From the IMG/VR virus record IMGVR_UViG_3300034018_002918, positions 1 through 21,130 of that record: 21,130 bases of DNA, one strand, 5' to 3'. Each line of letters starts with the position of its first letter. Within the stretch, counting starts at the first letter, position 1. Both the position numbers and the translations under genes were made by a program. Below the pieces are notes generated by a model. That model saw only the letters and a list, made by a program, of their open reading frames with translations, had not been told where the DNA came from and searched no databases. This document shows, in pieces, positions 1 through 6,586 of the stretch. Origin of the DNA: a virus.

Positions 1-324
1 GCCGAAGATAATAAAATATTATCTACTGGATATAATGGGTCTCCAAAAGGTATGCCTCATTGTTTAGATGAAGGATGCTTAAAGAATGAAGAAGGAAGAT
101 GTATTAGGACCGTTCATGCTGAAATAAATGCTATTTTATCTGTAGATTCACATTTAAGAAGAAATAGTACTTTATTTTGTACACATGAACCATGTGAGCA
201 TTGTACCAAATCTATAATACAAGCTGGCATCATAAAGGTAGTATATGAACATCCTTACCCTAATATAGTTAATAAGTTTTTTAGTACATATATCAAGTGG
301 ATACACTATAAAAAAAGGAGCTAA
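1..324 (+). CDS. dCMP deaminase, 3' part (start lies before the window)
   Basis: The reading frame is open from base 1 and stops with TAA at 322-324, so the true start is outside the window; the ATG at 52 lies inside the conserved domain and is not the start. The fragment has the zinc-dependent deoxycytidylate deaminase signature: GYNGSPKG at residues 10-17, HAE at 39-41 (zinc ligand His39, catalytic Glu41) and PCEHC at 64-68 (zinc ligands Cys65 and Cys68), followed by an IIQAGI segment. The family converts dCMP to dUMP, feeding dTTP synthesis, and is common in T4-like phages. The gene converges on clpC, and its stop codon lies inside the shared terminator hairpin. The product assignment is strong. 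Whether it prefers dCMP or another cytidine compound cannot be read from this fragment. Confidence 0.88.
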   Translation, partial: AEDNKILSTGYNGSPKGMPHCLDEGCLKNEEGRCIRTVHAEINAILSVDSHLRRNSTLFCTHEPCEHCTKSIIQAGIIKVVYEHPYPNIVNKFFSTYIKWIHYKKRS

Positions 325-340
325 TATTTAGCTCCTTTTT
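312..340. terminator. bidirectional intrinsic terminator
   Basis: A perfect 13-bp inverted repeat (312-324 with 328-340) has a 3-base loop TAT. The stem carries the GC-containing core GGAGCTAA, flanked by an A run on one side and a T run on the other, so it can end transcripts from both strands. It overlaps the stop codon of the deaminase gene and lies just past the end of clpC, which fits two converging genes sharing one terminator. Confidence 0.85.
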
Positions 341-343
341 AGT

Positions 344-2827
344 TTATGCTTCTATTTCTAAGTTAGTATTATAAGTGAAGATCAGTTTATCAAGTTTTTT
401 ATCAACTTTTATTTTCACTTCAGAACCATCTTTAATTAAGCCAGACAGTAATTCTTCAGATAATGGATCTTCTAGATATTTTTGAATGCTTCTTCGTAAT
501 GGACGTGCACCATATTTTTCATCAAATCCTTTATCTACTAAAAACTCCTTACATGTTTTAGAAATATTTAACGTTATATGTTTATCAGATAAACGACTTT
601 CTAATTTTTGGAGTTGAATATTTAAGATACTTATCATATCTTCTTTTTTTAACTTTTTAAAATAAACAATACCATCAAGACGATTGATGAATTCTGGAGA
701 GAACATAGTTTTTATAGCTGAATCTATTGTTTCTATAATATGCGATTCATCACTAGTATCTTTATTAATAGAAAAACCTAAACTTCCACCAGCTTTAATA
801 TCTCTTTGTCCAATATTAGATGTCATTATTAGTATTGTGTTTCTAAAATCTACTTTTCTTCCTAATCCATCAGTAAGATGACCATCATCAAATACTTGAA
901 GTAATGTATTTAAAGCATCTGGATGTGCCTTTTCTACTTCATCTAATAAAACTACGCTAAAAGGTTTTCTTCGAACTTTTTCAGTTAATTGACCACCTTC
1001 TTCGTAACCTATATAGCCTGGAGGAGCTCCAATTAATTTACTTACAGAAAATTTTTCCATATATTCAGACATGTCTACTCTAATTAAAGAATTTTCACTA
1101 TCAAATAAATGTTTAGCTAATGTTTTAGCAAGCTCTGTTTTACCTACACCAGTTGGACCAGTAAATAGAAATACTCCAGTTGGTCTAGAAGGATCTTTAA
1201 GACCTGATCTTGATCTTCTGATTGATTTTGCTAAAATATCTATCGCTTCATTTTGACCTATAACGTATTTCTTTAATTCATTATTAATGTTCATAAGTTT
1301 TTTTGCTTCATCTTCAGATACCTTTGTAACAGGAATACCAGTCATTATAGAAATTACTTTTGCTACATCTTCCTCAGTTACAATTTGTTGATTATCATCT
1401 AAAGATTTTTCCCATGAAAATTTTATTGCTTCTAAATCTACCTGTATATTCCTTTCTCTATCACGAAGTTTAGCAGCTTCTTCAAAATTTTGATTTCTTA
1501 TAGCCTGATTTTTTTCAATACTAATTTCACCTAATTCTTGTTCTAATGACAAAATTTCTTTTGGCACTTCGATATTTGATAATCTAACTCTAGCCCCAGA
1601 TTCATCTAGTACATCAAATGCTTTATCTGGAAAGAATCTATCAGTAATATATCGTTCAGATAATTTTACACAAGCTTTGATAGCATCGTCAGTGTATTTT
1701 ACACCATGATGCTTTTCATATTTATCTTTCACATTAGTAATAATTTCTAATGTTTCTTCTCTAGTAGGAGCTTCTATAATTATTTTTTGAAATCTTCTAT
1801 CTAAAGCACCATCCTTTTCAATATGTTCTCTATATTCATTGAGTGTTGATGCACCAATACATTGAATCTCACCTCTAGCTAAAGCTGGTTTTAACATATT
1901 AGCAGCATCTAAAGAACCAGAAGCACCACCAGCACCAACAAGAGTATGTAATTCATCAATAAATAATATTATATCTTCATTTTTTTCAAGTTCTTGAACA
2001 ACAGACTTCATACGTTCTTCAAATTGTCCTCTATATTTAGTCCCTGCAACCATTGATCCCAAGTCTAAAGAAATAACACGTTTGTTCATTAAAGCTCTTG
2101 GAACTTTTCTTTCAATTATTTTTAAAGCTAAACCTTCAACTATTGCTGTTTTACCAACACCAGGTTCACCTATTAAAACAGGGTTATTCTTTTTTCTTCT
2201 TGCAATAACTTGTACAACTCTTTCAATCTCATTAATTCTACCAATTACTGGATCTAATTTTCCTTCTGCCGCTAACTTTGTTAAATCTCTTCCAAAATTA
2301 TCTAAAACTGGAGTTTTGGTTTTAGTTGTAGTATTAGGTTTAGGTTTTTTTAATGCAGATCTGTTTATGGTTGAAGATAATGTTTCATCATCATTGTTAA
2401 TGTATAAATCTAATTCTTTTCTAAATGTATCATAATTTATATCTTGAGCGTGCAAAGATTTGGAAGCTTCATTCTCCTCATCTCTCAAAATAGATAGTAT
2501 TAAATGTTCACTTCCTATTTTCTCAGATTTGTACAATTTAGATTCTAAATAAGTTACCTTTAATACTTTTTCAGCTGTTTTTGAAACAGATAAATTTGTC
2601 GTTTGGATTGAAACTTTACTTGTATCTAATTCTTTAACAATTGATTTTTGTAATTGTTTTAAATCTGTATTAAGAGATTTTAGTACTTCAATTCCTATAC
2701 CTTCATTACGTTTTAAAACACCTAATAGTAGATGTCCTATCTGAATGGTATCATGTCCTAATCTCATTGCTTCTTCTCTTGAATTTCTAATGACTTCTTG
2801 AAGTCCTTCCGAGAAATTTGCTTCCAT
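344..2827 (-). CDS. clpC: ClpC-type AAA+ unfoldase (Clp protease ATP-binding subunit)
   Basis: This 827-residue protein has full ClpC architecture. A Clp N-domain repeat covers about 1-145. The first AAA+ module has Walker A GEPGVGKT at 220-227 and Walker B IILFIDE at 286-292. A UVR-like middle segment lies near 430-465. The second AAA+ module has Walker A GPTGVGKT at 557-564 and Walker B VVLLDE at 625-630. An LGF tripeptide at 683-685, just after the SNIG sensor region, matches the ClpP-docking loop of unfoldases that work with ClpP. ClpC uses ATP to unfold substrates and thread them into ClpP. The ATG start is preceded by AAAGGAA. The gene follows clpP on the same strand after a 76-base gap holding a hairpin and a late-promoter-like box. 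No key motif is missing, so it should be active. ClpA is less likely because of the UVR segment. Confidence 0.93.
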   Translation of the reverse strand: MEANFSEGLQEVIRNSREEAMRLGHDTIQIGHLLLGVLKRNEGIGIEVLKSLNTDLKQLQKSIVKELDTSKVSIQTTNLSVSKTAEKVLKVTYLESKLYKSEKIGSEHLILSILRDEENEASKSLHAQDINYDTFRKELDLYINNDDETLSSTINRSALKKPKPNTTTKTKTPVLDNFGRDLTKLAAEGKLDPVIGRINEIERVVQVIARRKKNNPVLIGEPGVGKTAIVEGLALKIIERKVPRALMNKRVISLDLGSMVAGTKYRGQFEERMKSVVQELEKNEDIILFIDELHTLVGAGGASGSLDAANMLKPALARGEIQCIGASTLNEYREHIEKDGALDRRFQKIIIEAPTREETLEIITNVKDKYEKHHGVKYTDDAIKACVKLSERYITDRFFPDKAFDVLDESGARVRLSNIEVPKEILSLEQELGEISIEKNQAIRNQNFEEAAKLRDRERNIQVDLEAIKFSWEKSLDDNQQIVTEEDVAKVISIMTGIPVTKVSEDEAKKLMNINNELKKYVIGQNEAIDILAKSIRRSRSGLKDPSRPTGVFLFTGPTGVGKTELAKTLAKHLFDSENSLIRVDMSEYMEKFSVSKLIGAPPGYIGYEEGGQLTEKVRRKPFSVVLLDEVEKAHPDALNTLLQVFDDGHLTDGLGRKVDFRNTILIMTSNIGQRDIKAGGSLGFSINKDTSDESHIIETIDSAIKTMFSPEFINRLDGIVYFKKLKKEDMISILNIQLQKLESRLSDKHITLNISKTCKEFLVDKGFDEKYGARPLRRSIQKYLEDPLSEELLSGLIKDGSEVKIKVDKKLDKLIFTYNTNLEIEA

Positions 2828-2872
2828 ATATGTTCCTTTTTGTTCTAGTTATTGGTAGTATCTTTTCTAAAT

Positions 2873-2882
2873 TTTATATATC
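2873..2882 (-). promoter_or_regulatory. putative phage promoter box GATATATAAA upstream of clpC
   Basis: On the minus strand the 10-mer GATATATAAA lies 45 bases before the clpC ATG, inside the clpP-clpC gap. The same 10-mer precedes four plus-strand genes in this window. It resembles the T4 late promoter TATAAATA. Its promoter role is inferred. Confidence 0.5.
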
Positions 2883-2903
2883 AATTGTAATACACTACAA
2901 TTG
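2882..2903 (-). repeat. 8-bp inverted repeat directly after the clpP stop
   Basis: CAATTGTA (2882-2889) and TACAATTG (2896-2903) form a perfect 8-bp stem with a 6-base loop, touching the clpP stop codon. There is no GC-rich core or T run, so it is a poor intrinsic terminator. An operator or an RNA-stability hairpin between clpP and clpC are alternatives. Confidence 0.45.
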
Positions 2904-3542
2904 CTATAGAATTTTATCTATGATACCATAATTTAATGCTTCCTCAGAAGACATCCAATTGTCTCTGTCTGCATCTTTCATAATTTTTTCAACACTCTGA
3001 CCTGTATGCTTTGAAATTACACTATATAAACTTTCTCGAATTTTAATCATTTCTCTTGTATAAATTTCTATATCTGATGCTTGACCTTGTGTACCACCTA
3101 AAGGCTGATGCATCATAACTCTTGAATGTGGCAAGGCATATCTTTTCCCCTTTGCTCCTGCGGTCAAAATCACTTGACCCATAGAAGCTGCCATACCAAC
3201 ACATATCGTCGATACATCAGGCTTTATGTATTGCATAGTATCATATATAGCCATACCTGCACTAACACTGCCTCCTGGTGAATTTACATAAAGATGTATG
3301 TCTTTATTAGGATCTTCAGACTGTAAAAATAAAAGTTGGGCTATAATTATGGAAGAAGCATAATCATCAATACCACTACCCAAATAAATAATTCGATCTT
3401 TTAATAATCTTGAGAAGATATCATATGATCGTTCTCCTCGTGAACTTTGTTCAATTACGTAAGGAATTAAATGAGATTTCATATTTTCTTTTAAAAATGA
3501 ATAATCAACTTTAGTTATAACCTTTTTATTATAAAATTGCAA
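2904..3542 (-). CDS. clpP: ClpP serine protease subunit
   Basis: ClpP is the barrel-forming serine peptidase that degrades substrates fed by ClpC, ClpA or ClpX. In the 212-residue frame the catalytic triad is Ser120 (in GMAASMG), His145 (in MMHQPLGG) and Asp194 (in DRDNW). The spacings of 25 and 49 residues equal those in E. coli ClpP. The sequences around [19 protein letters not shown] and QGQASDIEI are the usual conserved blocks and look most like Bacteroidota ClpP from memory. The frame can start at a TTG (3540-3542), giving an N-terminal extension, or at the ATG at 3480-3482 (residue 21), giving 192 residues, close to the usual length and beginning just before the [10 protein letters not shown] block. 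Bacteroidota ClpP often has an N-terminal extension, so I keep the longer frame but the start is uncertain. It is followed by clpC, its likely partner. Confidence 0.93.
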   Translation of the reverse strand: MQFYNKKVITKVDYSFLKENMKSHLIPYVIEQSSRGERSYDIFSRLLKDRIIYLGSGIDDYASSIIIAQLLFLQSEDPNKDIHLYVNSPGGSVSAGMAIYDTMQYIKPDVSTICVGMAASMGQVILTAGAKGKRYALPHSRVMMHQPLGGTQGQASDIEIYTREMIKIRESLYSVISKHTGQSVEKIMKDADRDNWMSSEEALNYGIIDKIL

Positions 3543-3556
3543 TTAGTTCAAACTAA
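3543..3556 (-). promoter_or_regulatory. inverted repeat with TAGTTTG, possible clpP control site
   Basis: TTAGTT-CA-AACTAA is a 6-bp inverted repeat right before the longer clpP frame. On the minus strand it contains TAGTTTG, one base short of the Bacteroidota -7 element TAnnTTTG. If this is the promoter, transcription would begin near 3541 and the ATG at 3480-3482 would be the natural clpP start. The evidence is weak. Confidence 0.25.
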
Positions 3557-3636
3557 TAAGAAAATGTTTTAATTAATCAATTATGATATATCGTATACAT
3601 AATAAAAAATATATAGGTTAAATTTAACTTTGTAAC

Positions 3637-4032
3637 ATGATTACAATTGTATCCATCCATTGGGATGTAAGAAATAAAGGATGGGTAATAGATTCAGATA
3701 AATGTAAGATCAAGTCTAATAAAAAAAATATTGTTGAAATTTCTATTTCTGGTGTTCGTAAAAATATATTCATACATAAAGACATATTTAAATATCTAGA
3801 AATATTCTACCCTACAGAATATAATAGTACTGATTATAGTAATATAGATTGGGCTGCTTATTCATTGAGGGATTGTATATTCTTTATAGAAAATACTCAG
3901 GATTTAAAAAAAGGGTTGTGTTATTTCTATCGAAATTTGGAAAAGGTAGAAATAAATGAAGAACTCAATGGAAATAAAATAGATTATTTTATAGATAGAT
4001 CATCATTTTCTCATGGATTTTTTATTTCTTAA
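3637..4032 (+). CDS. hypothetical protein, 131 aa
   Basis: I do not recognise this protein. It has no transmembrane segment or signal peptide, and is rich in Ile, Lys and Asn. A compact N-terminal part (VSIHWDVRNKGWVIDSDK) reads like beta strands and is followed by a more mixed C-terminal half with several aromatic residues. The ATG start is supported by the upstream stretch GGTTAAATT and by a start-site 13-mer, ATGATTACAATTG, shared exactly with the gene at 6032. It is divergent from clpP across a 94-base gap and lies directly before the tmRNA. An AT-only hairpin overlaps its stop codon. A small accessory or regulatory protein is possible, but nothing in the sequence shows a function. Confidence 0.65.
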   Translation: MITIVSIHWDVRNKGWVIDSDKCKIKSNKKNIVEISISGVRKNIFIHKDIFKYLEIFYPTEYNSTDYSNIDWAAYSLRDCIFFIENTQDLKKGLCYFYRNLEKVEINEELNGNKIDYFIDRSSFSHGFFIS

Positions 4033-4052
4033 ATTATTTTAATAAATAATTT
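4031..4052 (+). terminator. weak AT-only hairpin after the 131-aa gene
   Basis: AAATTATTT (4031-4039) pairs with AAATAATTT (4044-4052) around loop TAAT, overlapping the stop codon. It has no GC pairs, so it may slow rather than end transcription. It could also be chance in AT-rich DNA. Confidence 0.25.
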
Positions 4053-4080
4053 GAACTTTTCAAAATAATTTACTATATTG
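4050..4080 (+). promoter_or_regulatory. possible Bacteroidota-type promoter of the tmRNA
   Basis: TTTG at 4050-4053 and TATATTG at 4074-4080 are separated by 20 bases and end 9 bases before the first base of the tmRNA. This resembles the Bacteroidota -33 TTTG and -7 TAnnTTTG pair, but the -7 box lacks one T. Confidence 0.35.
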
Positions 4081-4089
4081 ATAATAAAT

Positions 4090-4478
4090 GGGGGTGTCAT
4101 TGGTTTCGATTAGCTTTTGACGCATCAAGAAGCAACCCGTGCTGATACTCGGTGGAGCACGATAATACAACTGAGTAATTTATAAATGGCAAAAACACAC
4201 ATATTTTCAATCATTATCCAATGGTTGAAGTATCTCAGAACCAATACGCAATAGCGGCTTGATTCCGAGTGATATAATTTGCGGTCGTTCTCATTATATC
4301 ACTCGTCGCTTATAACGACATATATCATAAGAAGCTTTCGTTTTATGAAGAACTTTAGAAAGCACAGTTGCTATCGGCTGCTCTTTGCCTAAATAGATAA
4401 CTTATTATAAAAGAGATATGGTTGTAGTGTTCTAATAACTTGGAAGTTAAGACAGGGGTTCGATTCCCCTCACCTCCA
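4090..4478 (+). ncRNA. ssrA: transfer-messenger RNA (tmRNA), complete
   Basis: tmRNA rescues stalled ribosomes and adds a degradation tag, together with SmpB. The acceptor stem GGGGGTG (4090-4096) pairs with CACCTCC (4471-4477) with one G-U pair, as in E. coli, and the discriminator base is A4478. The T arm is AGGGG / TTCGATT / CCCCT (4454-4470). GGTTTCGAT near 4111 matches the conserved 5' D-like segment. Pseudoknot 1 has stem CGTGCT/AGCACG (4138-4143/4156-4161) with loop TACTCGGT (4146-4153) pairing to ACTGAGTA (4170-4177). A later pseudoknot has a 13-bp stem (4266-4278/4293-4305) with loop GTCGTT (4284-4289) pairing to AACGAC (4314-4319). A third has stem TCATAA/TTATGA with loop GCTTTC (4334-4339) pairing to GAAAGC (4358-4363). 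A further one is likely near 4366-4405. CCA is not encoded (ACA follows), so it must be added. The RNA is intact and should be functional. Confidence 0.97.
4188..4262 (+). other. tmRNA tag reading frame, 24 codons
   Basis: After pseudoknot 1 the frame GGC AAA AAC runs 24 codons to TGA at 4260-4262. The tag begins GKNTHIFNHYPM and ends VEVSQNQYAIAA. The end matches the YALAA-type degron of other tmRNAs, and the GK start is like that of the Bacillus subtilis tag. The competing frame from GCA at 4189 ends in a non-degron sequence and was rejected. Most tags are about 8-15 residues, so this one is long. Confidence 0.85.
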
Positions 4479-4509
4479 CAAATTTATTTTTTATTATCAT
4501 TTTATTTAT

Positions 4510-4517
4510 TATATTTG
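4510..4517 (+). promoter_or_regulatory. host-like -7 box TATATTTG before the M28 peptidase gene
   Basis: TATATTTG is an exact match to the Bacteroidota TAnnTTTG element, 27 bases before the ATG at 4545. No clear TTTG lies at the -33 position. The same octamer precedes the exonuclease gene at 17309. Confidence 0.4.
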
Positions 4518-4544
4518 TATTAACATAATTTTAAAGGTAATAAA

Positions 4545-5348
4545 ATGAATAATTGGAAAACAAAAAGCTCATATGATATTCTTGAAGAATTTTCAAAGAT
4601 ATTATCTCATTCATCTTTTGATAAACACGCTCCTACATGGAATCCAAGACTTAATAAAATAACCAGAATTCTTGTTGAGTCTAATATTCCATATGAAACT
4701 ATCCATTATAATGTTCCATTTTATAAAAGGGATTTTACAAATATTTATATTTCTTTTTCAAAGGATTTAAATATTCCAGGGCTTATGTTTTTAGCACATC
4801 ATGATATTGTAAATGAAGATTCTGAAAATTGTCAGGATAATACTGCATCTATAAGTCATTTGTTAAAATTGGCATTAGACTTAAATGATAATCCTCCTCC
4901 TATACCTATACATATTGCAATAGTTGATTCAGAAGAACATGTAAATCCATATTGTTGTGGAAGTCAAGTTCTTTCTGAAGATATTAAATGTGGTAAGTTT
5001 GGAGATATATCCGCTTGTATAAACTTGGAACTAACAGGACTAGGAAAACATATATGGGTAAGTTCGTTTGAAAAATTTGAGGATATATGTGATCCTTATA
5101 TACAATTACTTAATGCAAAAAAAGTCCAAACTCCATATAATGATGCCTTTGTTCTTTCTTTACATGGAATACCTGCAATGTGTATAGGAATTCTTGATGA
5201 TTATGATATAGATGTTGCCTTAAATGGCTATGGTTATCCAAATATTTGGAATTTGTGTCATAGAATGGAAGATACATTTGATAAAATATCTAAAGAAGAT
5301 ATGGATGAATTTTATTTTAAACTTTTGAGCATTTGCAATTATGAATGA
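4545..5348 (+). CDS. M28-like zinc metallopeptidase
   Basis: This 267-residue protein has the motif order of M28/M20-clan zinc aminopeptidases. AHHD (84-87) supplies a His and an Asp. QDNTAS (97-102) holds the bridging Asp98. DSEEH (128-132) carries the catalytic and ligand Glu pair. NLELTG (160-165) sits where the fourth ligand is expected, with Glu162 in place of the usual Asp. CHRMEDTFDKI (238-248) resembles the HTPxDTxDKI end of the family and gives the last His. The family removes N-terminal residues or hydrolyses related amide bonds using two zinc ions. There is no signal peptide, so it should act in the cytoplasm. It is the first gene after the tmRNA and overlaps the next gene by 8 bases. 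The start is preceded by AAAGG. Substrate is unknown; peptides released by ClpP or cell-wall peptides are guesses. Confidence 0.75.
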   Translation: MNNWKTKSSYDILEEFSKILSHSSFDKHAPTWNPRLNKITRILVESNIPYETIHYNVPFYKRDFTNIYISFSKDLNIPGLMFLAHHDIVNEDSENCQDNTASISHLLKLALDLNDNPPPIPIHIAIVDSEEHVNPYCCGSQVLSEDIKCGKFGDISACINLELTGLGKHIWVSSFEKFEDICDPYIQLLNAKKVQTPYNDAFVLSLHGIPAMCIGILDDYDIDVALNGYGYPNIWNLCHRMEDTFDKISKEDMDEFYFKLLSICNYE

Positions 5349-5532
5349 AGAATATGGAAGAAGAAATTTATCATATAGAAATTTAAAACAACAAAAGATA
5401 GAATTAGATGAATCAAAAATAAATCCAATACTAAAAAAATTAATTCAACGAATGAATCAAGAACATTTCATGGAAGAAGAACCTAATGTTCTTATTAGAT
5501 TGGAAGAATATAAAAAAAGGTTTTCTGATTAA
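5341..5532 (+). CDS. hypothetical protein, 63 aa
   Basis: A short, highly charged, probably helical protein with a central segment PILKKLIQRMNQEHF and many Glu and Lys residues. It has no membrane segment. Its ATG lies inside the end of the peptidase gene (ATGAATGA, 8-base overlap), which suggests translational coupling and supports it as a real gene. I do not recognise a family. Confidence 0.6.
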   Translation: MNEEYGRRNLSYRNLKQQKIELDESKINPILKKLIQRMNQEHFMEEEPNVLIRLEEYKKRFSD

Positions 5533-5549
5533 AATTTATTTTTAAAAAT

Positions 5550-5560
5550 GATATATAAAT
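5550..5560 (+). promoter_or_regulatory. putative phage promoter box GATATATAAAT
   Basis: This copy of the GATATATAAA motif lies 25 bases before the ATG at 5586, in the gap after the 63-aa gene. It matches T4 late promoters in its TATAAAT core. Confidence 0.5.
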
Positions 5561-5585
5561 TTCACTTAAAAATAAAGTAAGATAT

Positions 5586-5927
5586 ATGACAATTTTTTTA
5601 ATAAGCTTTTCTTTAATAATTTTAGTTTCTGCATATTTTTTTATTTCTGATTATTTATTTCTTTTTCAAAAACCTTCTAGTGATTCAGAAAAAGAATCTG
5701 TTGAAACTTCAAATGAAAAGCAAAATGTTGAATTATATCCAATTCCAGAAGATGTAGAAAGTATTAATTCTACTCATAAAAAAGTTAAAAAGAATAGAAA
5801 AGTCAAAGACAAAGATACTGTTAAAATAAAAAAGAATGAAGTGTTAACGACAGGTACAGATTTCATTCAGAAATCTCAGGAACCCCAAACGGGTAAATCG
5901 AGAAGAGGAAGGAAGAAAAAAAGTTAA
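5586..5927 (+). CDS. small single-pass membrane protein with basic tail
   Basis: A 113-residue protein. Residues 1-27 form one strongly hydrophobic segment (FLISFSLIILVSAYFFIS), either a transmembrane anchor or an uncleaved signal. An acidic linker follows, then a Lys/Arg-rich C-terminal part ending SRRGRKKKS. The layout predicts a membrane-anchored protein with a low-complexity basic tail that might bind nucleic acid or the membrane surface. No family is recognised. It has its own putative phage promoter and a strong terminator follows, so it appears to be a single-gene unit. Confidence 0.65.
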   Translation: MTIFLISFSLIILVSAYFFISDYLFLFQKPSSDSEKESVETSNEKQNVELYPIPEDVESINSTHKKVKKNRKVKDKDTVKIKKNEVLTTGTDFIQKSQEPQTGKSRRGRKKKS

Positions 5928-5930
5928 ATT

Positions 5931-5953
5931 AAGCCCTGAAATCAGGGCTTTTT
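5931..5953 (+). terminator. intrinsic terminator
   Basis: AAGCCCTG (5931-5938) pairs with CAGGGCTT (5943-5950) around loop AAAT, followed by a T-rich run. This GC-rich stem with T tract is a classic terminator and closes the membrane-protein gene. Confidence 0.88.
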
Positions 5954-6031
5954 ATTTTTATTTCTACATTGAATGAACAAATATATTATTTTGCATAAAA
6001 TAATATGCACGATCATATTGGTTAAATTACA

Positions 6032-6253
6032 ATGATTACAATTGATGATTTAGAGCGATTAAGTGAAATCGTTAAAATAAAAAAGTTATGTGAAGAGTGT
6101 AATATTAATTATTCCACTATTATGGCTAAAATAAATAGAAAAACTGAACTTTCTATTAAAGAGAGTGAGTTAATATATACATTTTTACTTGGTAATGGGT
6201 TAAAATTTCAAGATGTTTCTCACATTAGTATAGAAGAATTAAAAAAATCATAG
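6032..6253 (+). CDS. hypothetical small protein, possible helix-turn-helix
   Basis: A 73-residue protein. Residues 10-50 (KIKKLCEECNINYSTIMAKI onward) resemble a Cro/MerR-like helix-turn-helix, with a putative recognition helix NYSTIMAKINR. It may be a small DNA-binding regulator, but the match is by eye only. The next gene starts 2 bases after its stop, so the two are probably cotranscribed. Its first 13 bases, ATGATTACAATTG, equal those of the gene at 3637, and both are preceded by GGTTAAATT. Confidence 0.6.
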   Translation: MITIDDLERLSEIVKIKKLCEECNINYSTIMAKINRKTELSIKESELIYTFLLGNGLKFQDVSHISIEELKKS

Positions 6254-6255
6254 CT

Positions 6256-6495
6256 ATGAAAATTAGTGAGTTAAGAAAATTTGTAAATGCTATCCCAAAA
6301 GAAATGGATGATTTTCAAATAATATATAGAAGATTTGAAGATGAAGATGATAATGTATTATTTTTAGATTATCCTCTTATTAGCATATATGTGGATGAAG
6401 AAAATCAAGAATCTATATTTCTAGATGAAGATGGATGGCACTATTTTAAAACAAATTTATTAATAACTGATGATGAAGAAACTGATGAAGAATAA
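6256..6495 (+). CDS. hypothetical acidic protein, 79 aa
   Basis: The N-terminus MKISELRKFVNAIPKEMDD resembles a frequent class of small phage proteins that begin with a short helix and continue as beta strands (FQIIYRRF, LISIYVDEE, ESIFLDEDG). The C-terminus is very acidic (DDEETDEE). The function of that class is not known to me. The gene begins 2 bases after the preceding stop, and the next small frame begins inside its end. Confidence 0.65.
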   Translation: MKISELRKFVNAIPKEMDDFQIIYRRFEDEDDNVLFLDYPLISIYVDEENQESIFLDEDGWHYFKTNLLITDDEETDEE

Positions 6496-6586
6496 AATAT
6501 TTCCAGAATATCATTGTACTGAAGATAATATAATGTTTATATCTATTTCAATTTGTATCATTTTTTTAGTAGGTTCTTTTTTATGA
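6485..6586 (+). CDS. 33-aa membrane microprotein (candidate)
   Basis: The frame starts at ATG 6485-6487 inside the end of the 79-aa gene (11-base overlap). It ends with TGA at 6584-6586, overlapping the ATG of the next gene as ATGA. The protein has a short polar N-terminus (MKNKIFPEYHCTEDN) and one hydrophobic segment (MFISISICIIFLVGSFL), so it would be a tiny single-pass membrane protein. Support comes from the chained overlaps, which are typical of translational coupling, and from the transmembrane segment. It is too short for certainty. Confidence 0.5.
   Translation: MKNKIFPEYHCTEDNIMFISISICIIFLVGSFL

Noticed and set aside
2082-2435. Plus-strand 117-codon open frame, with shorter ones at 684-881 and 1071-1256
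   Set aside because: All lie opposite the well-supported clpC gene and encode low-complexity sequence with no start context. They are antisense shadows.
344-3542. clp genes as evidence that the window is a bacterial chromosome with a prophage
   Set aside because: No integrase, attachment repeat or housekeeping gene is seen, base composition is similar throughout, and a phage-type promoter box precedes clpC. A prophage cannot be fully excluded from 21 kb.
3583-3620. ATATAT-rich stretches before the gene at 3637 as further promoter boxes
   Set aside because: They lack the TATAAA core (GATATATCG and ATATATAGG), and such strings are common in this AT-rich DNA.
4189-4254. Alternative tmRNA tag frame starting at GCA
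   Set aside because: It ends QWLKYLRTNTQ before TAG and has no hydrophobic AA-type degron, while the GGC frame ends in YAIAA.
4454-4478. Possible separate tRNA gene
   Set aside because: The T arm and acceptor strand here pair with 4090-4096 and belong to the tmRNA. No anticodon arm lies at normal tRNA distance.
6553-6582. TTG start for the two-segment membrane protein
   Set aside because: The ATG at 6583 overlaps the upstream stop as ATGA and needs no unusual start codon; the ten extra residues add only Phe-rich sequence.
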